Origin: Paracoccaceae bacterium
Lineage (GTDB): Bacteria; Pseudomonadota; Alphaproteobacteria; Rhodobacterales; Rhodobacteraceae
Direction: 5' to 3'
Length of the DNA stretch: 13,314 bases
Assembly (NCBI GenBank): GCA_007128865.1
Contig: SKWP01000140.1
Location: forward strand, 1 to 13,314
The number at the start of each line of letters is the position of its first letter. Within the stretch, counting starts at the first letter, position 1. The position numbers were made by a program, and so were the translations under genes. The notes under the pieces are model-generated. The model was not told where the DNA came from. It saw only the letters and a list, made by a program, of their open reading frames with translations, and ran no database searches. Shown here piece by piece: positions 7,589 to 13,314 of this stretch.

Positions 7589-8833
7589 ATGCAACAAGCT
7601 CACACAACCCGCCTGATCGACCTTACACGGTTGATCAGCCGCATCGGTCGCGGCCCGATGACCGGGATCGACCGCGTCGAACGGGCCTATGCCGATCGCA
7701 TGCTTGCCGGCAGCGAACTCGCATTCGGGCTGGTGCGGGCTGCGCCCGGCCATGCGCTGCTGGACCGGGATGGCATTGCCGGCCTGCTGGCCCGGTGCGA
7801 CGGGCATGTGCCGTGGGGGCCGGCAGACACGCTTTCGCGGCTGCACCTGCGCCAGCCCATGGCCCGCCGGCGCGCGATGTCGGATCTCAGGCGGCTCGCG
7901 CTGGGCACAACCCTGTCCGGCCGGCCGGGGGCGCTGGCAACGCTGCTGCGCCGGCACCTGCCGGGGGGCGTTACCTACCTGAATGTCGGTCACGCGAACC
8001 TGTCGCAGGATACGCTGCGCGCCCTGCGGCACATGCCGGGCAGCCGCATTGCGGTGATGCTGCACGATACCATCCCGCTCGACCATCCCGAATTCGCCGC
8101 CACCGGCATGCCCGCGCGCTTTGCAGCCATGGTTGCACAGCTGGCCCGTCACGCCGATCTGGTGATCTGGACCACGGCCGCCGCGCGTATGGCGGGAGAG
8201 CCGCATCTTGCACAGGCCGGGCGGATACCGCCCGGCATCGTCGCGCATCTGGGCGTGCCAAGGCCGGCCGGCACCCTGCGCGACCTGCCCGAACGGCTTG
8301 CCACGCTGATCGCTTCGCAGCCGTATTTCCTGTGTGTCGGCACCATCGAGCCGCGCAAGAACATCGGTTTTCTTGTCGATCTGTGGGAAGCCATGGCACG
8401 CGAGAACGGCGCCGGCCCCATCCCGACGCTGGTGCTTGCCGGGGCGCGCGGGTGGCGCAGCGACGCCCTGTTCGGGCGGCTGGATGGCTCGCCCCTGCGG
8501 GGTCATCGGATCGTCGAGGAAAATGAACTCTCCGACCGGGAATTGGGCGGGCTTCTGGCCGGGGCCTGCGGATTGCTGTTTCCCAGCCATGCCGAGGGTT
8601 TCGGCCTGCCACCGGCCGAGGCGGCAGCCTGCGGGGTGCCGGTTTTGTGCAACAACCTGCCGGCGATCAGGGAAGTGCTGGGCGATTACCCCCTTTATGC
8701 AACGCAGGACGCCCCGTATTCTTGGCGCAGGAACATTCTTGCGCTGGCGGAACGCAAGGATTTCGAAAAGACCCCGACGGCAGATGTTCCGACGTGGGAA
8801 GCGCATTTCTCTGCCGTGTTCGCGCATGTCTGA
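7589..8833 (+). CDS. GT4-type (GT-B fold) glycosyltransferase
   Basis: Retaining glycosyltransferase of 414 residues with a GT-B layout. The N-terminal half (about 1-235) contains IDLTRLISRIGRGPMTGIDRV and a VMLHDTIPLDHPEF segment (157-169) typical of bacterial mannosyl/rhamnosyl-type GT4 enzymes. The C-terminal half carries CVGTIEPRKN (249-258) and the donor-binding E-x7-E motif in SHAEGFGLPPAEAAACGVPV (Glu336, Glu344). No membrane segment or signal peptide is seen, so it is probably cytoplasmic. The frame is open far upstream through galU in another frame. The ATG at 7589 is chosen because conserved-looking sequence begins directly after it. It lacks an obvious ribosome site and lies 35 bases after galU, so translation may depend on the upstream gene. 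Sugar specificity is unknown. Confidence 0.88.
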   Translation: MQQAHTTRLIDLTRLISRIGRGPMTGIDRVERAYADRMLAGSELAFGLVRAAPGHALLDRDGIAGLLARCDGHVPWGPADTLSRLHLRQPMARRRAMSDLRRLALGTTLSGRPGALATLLRRHLPGGVTYLNVGHANLSQDTLRALRHMPGSRIAVMLHDTIPLDHPEFAATGMPARFAAMVAQLARHADLVIWTTAAARMAGEPHLAQAGRIPPGIVAHLGVPRPAGTLRDLPERLATLIASQPYFLCVGTIEPRKNIGFLVDLWEAMARENGAGPIPTLVLAGARGWRSDALFGRLDGSPLRGHRIVEENELSDRELGGLLAGACGLLFPSHAEGFGLPPAEAAACGVPVLCNNLPAIREVLGDYPLYATQDAPYSWRRNILALAERKDFEKTPTADVPTWEAHFSAVFAHV

Positions 8834-8869
8834 CGACCGCCGATCGGGAATGAGGGTGGGACAGGCCGC

Positions 8870-9880
8870 ATGAAGTTGTGGAAACAGTACCGGCTGCGCA
8901 TGCGGCGAAAACGGCTGCAGCTGCGCGCCTGGCGCAAGGGCCTGCAGTTGCGCCGCGTCGAGGACCGGACCGCAGCCATTCGCCACGGCGATGTCCTGCT
9001 GTTCTGCACCCTGCGCAACGAACGCGTGCGCCTGCCCTATTTCCTGCAATACTACCGGAAACTGGGCATTCGTCATTTCCTGTTCGTCGACAACGCATCC
9101 GACGACGGTTCGCGCGAATATCTGGCCGGCCAGCCCGACGCATCGGTCTGGACAACGCCGGCCAGCTACAAGCGGTCCCGCTACGGGGTTGACTGGCTCA
9201 ACCACCTGCAACGGCGCCATGGGCACGGGCACTGGTGCCTGGTGGCGGATGTGGACGAATTCCTTGTCTACCCGTTCTGCGATACCCGCCCGATCCGGGC
9301 GCTGACCGACTGGCTGGATGCCTCGGCGATCAAGTCCTTCGGCGCCATGCTGATCGACATGTATCCGCGCGGGCGCATCGACGCCGAGCCCTATTGCGAA
9401 GGGCAGGATCCTCTTGAAATCGCCTGCTGGTTCGATTCGGGCAACTACGTCTTCAAACGCAACAGGGAATACGGAAACCTTTGGATTCAGGGCGGGCCAA
9501 GGGCGCGCGTCTTCTTTCCCGAAAACCCGGGGCGGGCGCCGGCGCTCAACAAGATCCCGCTGGTTCGCTGGGATCGCCGCTTTGTCTATGCCAGCTCGAC
9601 CCACATGCTGCTGCCGCGGGGGCTGAACCGGGTCTATGACGAATGGGGGGGCGAAAAGACCTCGGGTTGCCTTCTTCACGCCAAGTTCCTGCACAGTTTC
9701 GCGCAGAAATCCGAAGAGGAACTTCGCCGTCGAGAACATTATGCCGGCGGTCGCGAATACGAGGTCTATGCCGAGCGACTTCGCGAGGATCCCGAGCTAT
9801 GGTGCAGATGGTCGGAGAAATACATCAACTGGCGTCAGCTCGAGATTCTCGGGCTGATGTCCAAGGGTAACTGGGCCTGA
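8870..9880 (+). CDS. Family 2-like glycosyltransferase (Glyco_tranf_2_4 type, DVDEF motif)
   Basis: A 336-residue protein of the group often annotated as glycosyl transferase family 2 (Pfam Glyco_tranf_2_4; name from memory). The core begins at DVLLFCTLRNERVRLPYFL (41-59), continues with IRHFLFVDNASDDGSREYL (67-85), and reaches the metal-binding ADVDEFLVYP (126-135). Later blocks GGPRARVFF and LNKIPLVRW fit the same family. The first 30 residues are strongly basic, with many Arg and Lys, and may form an amphipathic helix binding membrane phospholipids or the acceptor. The ATG at 8870 overlaps a 15-codon open frame (8826-8873) that itself overlaps the previous stop. It follows the GT4 gene by 36 bases and precedes the next by 10. 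Donor and acceptor are not predictable. Confidence 0.87.
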   Translation: MKLWKQYRLRMRRKRLQLRAWRKGLQLRRVEDRTAAIRHGDVLLFCTLRNERVRLPYFLQYYRKLGIRHFLFVDNASDDGSREYLAGQPDASVWTTPASYKRSRYGVDWLNHLQRRHGHGHWCLVADVDEFLVYPFCDTRPIRALTDWLDASAIKSFGAMLIDMYPRGRIDAEPYCEGQDPLEIACWFDSGNYVFKRNREYGNLWIQGGPRARVFFPENPGRAPALNKIPLVRWDRRFVYASSTHMLLPRGLNRVYDEWGGEKTSGCLLHAKFLHSFAQKSEEELRRREHYAGGREYEVYAERLREDPELWCRWSEKYINWRQLEILGLMSKGNWA

Positions 9881-9890
9881 GGTCGGATCG

Positions 9891-11588
9891 GTGAAGCCGG
9901 GCTTCATCATGCTGGTGCACGAGGCGCTTCACCGCGCCGGACAGGTGGCCCGATACTGGGCCAGCGCAGGTTTTCCGGTGGTTATTCATGTCGACCGGCG
10001 GGTTCCGAAGGCCCGCATGGCCGCCCTCCAGAAGCGACTGACCGGGCTGGACAATGTCAGGTTCTGCCGGCGTCATGCCTGCGAATGGGGTACATGGTCA
10101 CTGGTGGCAGCCATGCAATCGGCCGCCGAAACCTTGTTGAAGGAATTTCCCGAGGCAAGCCATGTGGTGGCAACGTCAGGGTCTTGCCTGCCGCTGCGCC
10201 CTGCTGACGAGCTTGCTGCCTACCTCGCCGACCGGCCGGGAACCGATTTCATCGAATCGGTGACCACGGCCGATGTTGCCTGGACGGTCGGCGGGATCGA
10301 TTACGAACGTTTCGTGCTGTATTTCCCCTTTTCCTGGCGCCGGCAGCGGCGGCTGTTCGATTTCGCGGTTGCCCTGCAGCGCCGGCTTTCCATCCGGCGC
10401 CGCTTGCCGCCCAGGCTGGTGCCGCATCTGGGTTCGCAGTGGTGGTGCCTTACCCGCGAAACCCTGACGCGGATCCTGCAGGATCCTGACCGGCGCCGCC
10501 ATGAAGCCTATTTCCGCTATGTCTGGATCCCGGACGAATCCTATTTCCAGTCGCTGGTGAGGCTGCATTCCGACCGGATCGACAGCCGGTCGCTGACCCT
10601 GTCGAAGTTCGACTTTCAGGGAAAACCGCACGTCTTCTATGACGATCACCTGCAGCTTCTGCGCCGGTCGGACTGTTTTCTTGCCCGCAAGATCTGGCCC
10701 GAGGCCGAACGCCTCTATGGTCATTTCCTGTCGCGGGAACGGGCCTTGCAGCCGAGGGCCGAGCCCAATCCCGCCCGTATCGACCGGCTTTTCGCCCGCG
10801 CCACCGAACAGCGCACACGCGGCCGCCCCGGCCTTTACAGCCAAAGCCGCTATCCCCTGCCCGGCCGCGAAAACGGCAAGACCGCCGGCCCCTATTCGGT
10901 GTTCGAGGGGTTTTCGGCCCTTTTCGAAGGGTTCGAGACCTGGCTCGGGCGCCATCTTGGCAGCCGGGTGCATGGCCATCTCTTTGCGCCGCAGCGGGTC
11001 GAATTCGCCGGCGGCGACAAGGTTTATCACGGCGCGCTTTCGGACAGCGCGGCCTTGCGCGATTACGACGCCGATCGCTTCCTGACCAACCTGATCTGGG
11101 CAACACGCGGCGAACGCCAGTGCTTTCAGTTCGGCCCGCGCGACAATCAGGCGCCGGCCTGGATGATGGCCACGGACGCCAACGCACAGATTTCGGTGAT
11201 TTCCGGGGCGTGGGCGGTTGCGCTGTGGCGATCACGGCGCGATTTTGCCGAACTGCGGCGCGACGCGGCAAGCCTGCAACGGATCGAAACCGAACACCTG
11301 GAAATCCTGCGAAGCCCCTGGGCCAAGGCTCGGGTCCGGATCTGGACACTGGCGGAATTCATGGAAAACCCGATGGAAAACCTTCAGGGCATTCTCGAGG
11401 AAATCGATCCGCAACGCCCCAGAAGGCCCACCGAGGCCCCGCGCATGGTCCAGCTCGACGGCTTTGCACAATTTCTGCAAAAGTTGCGCAACGAAGGCAT
11501 GCAACCGACCCTGACCGGCGATTTCCCGGCGGAACCCGGCCCGTTTCCGGAAACCGCCGCCCCGACGCGCCCCAGACTGGTGCGCTGA
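9891..11588 (+). CDS. Core-2/I-branching (GT14-like) glycosyltransferase with long C-terminal region
   Basis: A 565-residue protein. Residues about 3-240 match the Branch family of beta-1,6-N-acetylglucosaminyl- or xylosyltransferases: FIMLVHEALHR (5-15), VVIHVDRR (30-37), WGTWSLVAA (66-74), a TSGSCLPLRP stretch (95-104) at the position of the family's SG-x-D-x-P-L motif, GSQWWCLTRE (181-190), and IPDESYFQSL (213-222), where Glu216 aligns with the catalytic glutamate of C2GnT-type enzymes. Residues about 310-565 form an additional domain that I only know as an uncharacterised alphaproteobacterial extension (DUF5927/5928-like, number from memory). Near its end, LAEFMENPMENLQGILEEI recalls the terminal helix pattern of sulfotransferases. 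The start is GTG behind GAGG, 10 bases after the previous stop. It probably transfers a branch sugar to the surface glycan, and no signal or membrane anchor is seen. Confidence 0.85.
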   Translation: MKPGFIMLVHEALHRAGQVARYWASAGFPVVIHVDRRVPKARMAALQKRLTGLDNVRFCRRHACEWGTWSLVAAMQSAAETLLKEFPEASHVVATSGSCLPLRPADELAAYLADRPGTDFIESVTTADVAWTVGGIDYERFVLYFPFSWRRQRRLFDFAVALQRRLSIRRRLPPRLVPHLGSQWWCLTRETLTRILQDPDRRRHEAYFRYVWIPDESYFQSLVRLHSDRIDSRSLTLSKFDFQGKPHVFYDDHLQLLRRSDCFLARKIWPEAERLYGHFLSRERALQPRAEPNPARIDRLFARATEQRTRGRPGLYSQSRYPLPGRENGKTAGPYSVFEGFSALFEGFETWLGRHLGSRVHGHLFAPQRVEFAGGDKVYHGALSDSAALRDYDADRFLTNLIWATRGERQCFQFGPRDNQAPAWMMATDANAQISVISGAWAVALWRSRRDFAELRRDAASLQRIETEHLEILRSPWAKARVRIWTLAEFMENPMENLQGILEEIDPQRPRRPTEAPRMVQLDGFAQFLQKLRNEGMQPTLTGDFPAEPGPFPETAAPTRPRLVR

Positions 11589-11591
11589 CCC

Positions 11592-13004
11592 ATGGGGCAG
11601 CGATTCGACATGTTCGTGCTGTTTGCCGAAATGCGAACCGGGTCGAACCATCTGGAGGCGACGCTCAACCGGCTGGAAGGCGTGCGCTGTTTCGGTGAGG
11701 CGTTCAACCCTGCCTTCATCGGCCAGGCCGGCCGGACCGAGATGCTGGGCATCACCATGGCCGGGCGCGCGGCCGAGCCGATGGCGCTTGTGGCCCGGAT
11801 GAGGCAGAAGGCACGCCTGCCGGGCTTTCGCTTTTTCCACGACCATGATCCGCGCGTGCTGGAACGGGTGTTGCCCGACCCCCGCTGCGCCAAGATCGTG
11901 CTGACCAGAAACCCGCTGGAAAGCTACGTTTCCCGCAAGATCGCGAGTGCGACCGGCCAGTGGAAGCTTACCGATACCGCCCACAGACGCCGGGCGCGGA
12001 TTGCCTTCGACGCCGATGAATTCATCGAAATGCTGGAAAGGCAGCGCAGCTTTCAGTCGCATGTCCTGCGCGGACTGCAATCGACCGGGCAGACCGCCTT
12101 TTGCATCGGTTACGAGGATATCGGCGATATCGCGGTGCTGAACGGGCTCGCCGCCTTTCTCGGGGTGCCGCCGACACTCGATGCCCCCGACAGGACGCTC
12201 AAGCGTCAGAACCCCGAACCGCTGGCCGAAAAGGTTCTCAACCCCGAAGAGATGGAGCAGGCGCTCGCCCGCATCGACCCGTTCGAGCTGGGCAAACTGC
12301 CGACTGCCGAACCGCGGCGGGGCCCGGGCGTGCCGGGATATCTGGCCGGCCGGCGGGTGCCGCTCTTGTTTGTTCCGCTGCGCGGCGGGCCCGAGGCTTC
12401 GGTGGCGGGCTGGCTGGCCGCGCTCGACGGTATGCCGGAAGGGCTGCAGTCAGGCTTTACCCAGAAATCCCTGCGCGACTGGAAACGGAACCGGCCGGGG
12501 CATCTGTGTTTTGCGGTGCTGCGCCATCCGCTGGCCCGCGCCCACGCGGTCTTTGACCGCTGCATCCTTGGCGCCGGCTATCCCGGTATCCGGCAGGCGC
12601 TGCGCGAAGCCCATGGTCTGGCACTGCCGGGGCCAGAACAAAGATCCGGCTATGGCCCGGCCGAATACCGCGCCGATTTCCTTGGTTTCCTGCGCTTCGT
12701 GAAGGCCAACCATGCCGGCAAGACCGGGTTGCGTGTCGATCCGGCCTGGGCGACCCAGTCTGCCTTGCTTCGCGGTGTCGCCGATTTTGCCACGCCTGAC
12801 CATCTGCTGCGCGAAGACAGGCTGGAAGACCAGCTTGCCACCCTCGCGCGCCTGGTCGGGGTTGCGCCGGGCCAGGGCGCAGCCTTGCAGGAGCCGGAAC
12901 CTTCGCTGCCGCTTGCCACGATCCATGACGACGAACTGGAAAGCGCCGCACGCGCCGCCTTCGGCCGGGATTACATGGCTTTCGGCTTCGGGCGGTGGCG
13001 CTGA
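11592..13004 (+). CDS. NodH-like sulfotransferase, two-part protein
   Basis: A 470-residue protein whose first half is a PAPS-dependent sulfotransferase. It has a 5'-phosphosulfate loop FAEMRTGSNHLEATL (11-25), a 3'-phosphate-binding block VLTRNPLESYVSRKIA (103-118) with Arg106 and Ser114 eight residues apart as in the family, and CIGYEDIGDIAVLNGLAAFL (171-190). It would transfer sulfate to a glycan hydroxyl, as NodH does on Nod factors. Single-domain relatives have about 250-300 residues. Residues about 250-470 read like a second, degraded copy: LLFVPLRGGPEASVAGWL (258-275) and FAVLRHPLARAHAVF (307-321), where the expected serine is alanine (319). It starts 3 bases after the preceding stop with no clear ribosome site, implying coupled translation. 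It is the last gene of the locus. The first domain is well supported; the second is inferred. Confidence 0.82.
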   Translation: MGQRFDMFVLFAEMRTGSNHLEATLNRLEGVRCFGEAFNPAFIGQAGRTEMLGITMAGRAAEPMALVARMRQKARLPGFRFFHDHDPRVLERVLPDPRCAKIVLTRNPLESYVSRKIASATGQWKLTDTAHRRRARIAFDADEFIEMLERQRSFQSHVLRGLQSTGQTAFCIGYEDIGDIAVLNGLAAFLGVPPTLDAPDRTLKRQNPEPLAEKVLNPEEMEQALARIDPFELGKLPTAEPRRGPGVPGYLAGRRVPLLFVPLRGGPEASVAGWLAALDGMPEGLQSGFTQKSLRDWKRNRPGHLCFAVLRHPLARAHAVFDRCILGAGYPGIRQALREAHGLALPGPEQRSGYGPAEYRADFLGFLRFVKANHAGKTGLRVDPAWATQSALLRGVADFATPDHLLREDRLEDQLATLARLVGVAPGQGAALQEPEPSLPLATIHDDELESAARAAFGRDYMAFGFGRWR

Positions 13005-13039
13005 GCGGGCTGCTGAAAAAGGGAAACCGGGCAGCTCCT

Positions 13040-13060
13040 GACGAGGAAACTGTTCCTGTC
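13040..13060. repeat. Stem-loop 36 bases downstream of the sulfotransferase stop
   Basis: GAC, one bulged base, and AGGAA (13040-13048) pair with TTCCTGTC (13053-13060) around an ACTG tetraloop. It is the first hairpin after the end of the polysaccharide locus and could protect the transcript 3' end. No T run follows, so I do not call it a terminator. Confidence 0.4.
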
Positions 13061-13096
13061 CCGCCATCCGAACCGAGGCGATAAGGGCCGCGCCCG

Positions 13097-13137
13097 GTCG
13101 CCATTGGAGCGCCATTGGTCCGAGCGACAATGGCGAC
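13097..13137. repeat. 10-bp inverted repeat enclosing a third CGCCATTG copy
   Basis: GTCGCCATTG (13097-13106) is the exact reverse complement of CAATGGCGAC (13128-13137). Between them lies another direct copy, CGCCATTGG (13110-13118), so the motif occurs twice forward and once reversed within 41 bases. Either forward copy can pair with the reversed one. The arrangement fits clustered binding sites or alternative hairpins. Confidence 0.5.
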
Positions 13138-13231
13138 GGGAGGGCGCGTCGGAACGCCGGGACAAGGCACTTTATGCCTGCCAAGCCCCTCCAACCGTTG
13201 TGCTATTTGCGGCGTTGCAATGCGCCCTCGT

Positions 13232-13265
13232 CGTGCCGGAGGCACGCCTTCGGCGTGACCGAAGG
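13232..13265. repeat. Three overlapping, mutually exclusive hairpins
   Basis: CGTGCC-GGA-GGCACG (13232-13246), CACGCC-TTC-GGCGTG (13243-13257) and CCTTCGG-CGTGA-CCGAAGG (13247-13265) are all perfect stems. They share bases, so adjacent ones cannot form together. Such nested palindromes are seen in intergenic repeat families and in attenuator-like leaders. I cannot tell which applies. Confidence 0.5.
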
Positions 13266-13275
13266 GTCGGGCGCG

Positions 13276-13296
13276 GCCCGGGCTGGTCGCCCGGGC
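13276..13296. terminator. Very stable G/C hairpin, possible terminator
   Basis: GCCCGGGC (13276-13283) repeats as GCCCGGGC (13289-13296). The unit is self-complementary, so the two copies make a perfect 8-bp stem with a TGGTC loop. It lacks a following T run. It could end transcription or belong to the palindrome cluster before it. Confidence 0.35.
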
Positions 13297-13314
13297 GGAA
13301 CCTGTGGCGGGCGT

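Larger units (their letters stand above)
13005..13314. other. Intergenic region rich in inverted repeats, no convincing gene
   Basis: This 310-base stretch follows the sulfotransferase and reaches the window edge. I see at least five stem-forming repeats, listed separately where strong, plus weaker ones at 13165-13179 (AGGCA/TGCCT) and 13211-13226 (GGCG/CGCC). No tRNA or protein with family features is seen. A 29-codon frame starts with GTG at 12995, inside the sulfotransferase end, and stops at 13084. It reads plausibly but has no ribosome site. Confidence 0.6.

Noticed and set aside
7394..9739. 781-codon open frame on the minus strand
   Set aside because: It lies antisense to galU and two glycosyltransferases with clear family motifs. 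Its translation is rich in Arg, Gln, Pro and Gly without any domain motif. Such frames arise from third-position G/C bias.
13007..13020. GGGCTGCTGAAAAA, resembling the terminal repeat of some insertion sequences
   Set aside because: No matching inverted copy, no target duplication and no transposase fragment is visible nearby, and the sulfotransferase ends intact.
1..13314. CRISPR arrays, tRNA or rRNA genes, prophage or integrase genes
   Set aside because: I looked for regularly spaced repeats, tRNA-like T-loops and mobility genes and saw none. The locus shows no direct sign of recent transfer apart from its accessory gene content.

Overview
The window looks like chromosomal DNA of a high-GC alphaproteobacterium, most likely Rhodobacterales (Rhodobacter/Paracoccus-like). 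The grounds are the dense coding, strong G/C bias at third codon positions, a methylsuccinyl-CoA dehydrogenase-type acyl-CoA dehydrogenase with its long N-terminal extension (ethylmalonyl-CoA pathway), and a purB/galU pair of typical alphaproteobacterial type. The assignment comes from reading the protein sequences; no database search was possible.

Left part (1-4273), housekeeping plus one exporter gene. A plus-strand mcd (21-1703) converges on a minus-strand run across a strong shared hairpin (1721-1752). Read in its own direction, the minus-strand run is a capsule-type ABC-2 transporter permease (4273-3452), then purB (3378-2071), then a 56-residue secreted peptide gene (1938-1768). No ATPase partner for the permease is present.

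Right part (4432-13004), a plus-strand surface-polysaccharide locus. Its gene order is cysQ (PAP phosphatase), a family 2 glycosyltransferase, galU (UDP-glucose synthesis), a GT4-type glycosyltransferase, a DVDEF-type family 2-like glycosyltransferase, a Core-2/I-branching (GT14-like) glycosyltransferase with a long extra C-terminal region, and a two-part NodH-like sulfotransferase. Gaps shrink along the locus (39, 134, 35, 36, 10 and 3 bases), so the last four or five genes are probably one transcript. galU is preceded by an A+T-rich stretch and may have its own promoter.

How the genes could work together: GalU supplies UDP-glucose, four glycosyltransferases assemble or decorate a glycan, the sulfotransferase adds sulfate from PAPS, and CysQ removes the inhibitory by-product PAP. 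The divergent ABC-2 permease could export the product. The most interesting reading is therefore a sulfated cell-surface polysaccharide or glycoconjugate system, with two unusual proteins (9891-11588 and 11592-13004). This is inference from gene content and has not been demonstrated.

The last 310 bases (13005-13314) hold no convincing gene but are unusually rich in inverted repeats, including three mutually overlapping hairpins and a triple CGCCATTG motif.
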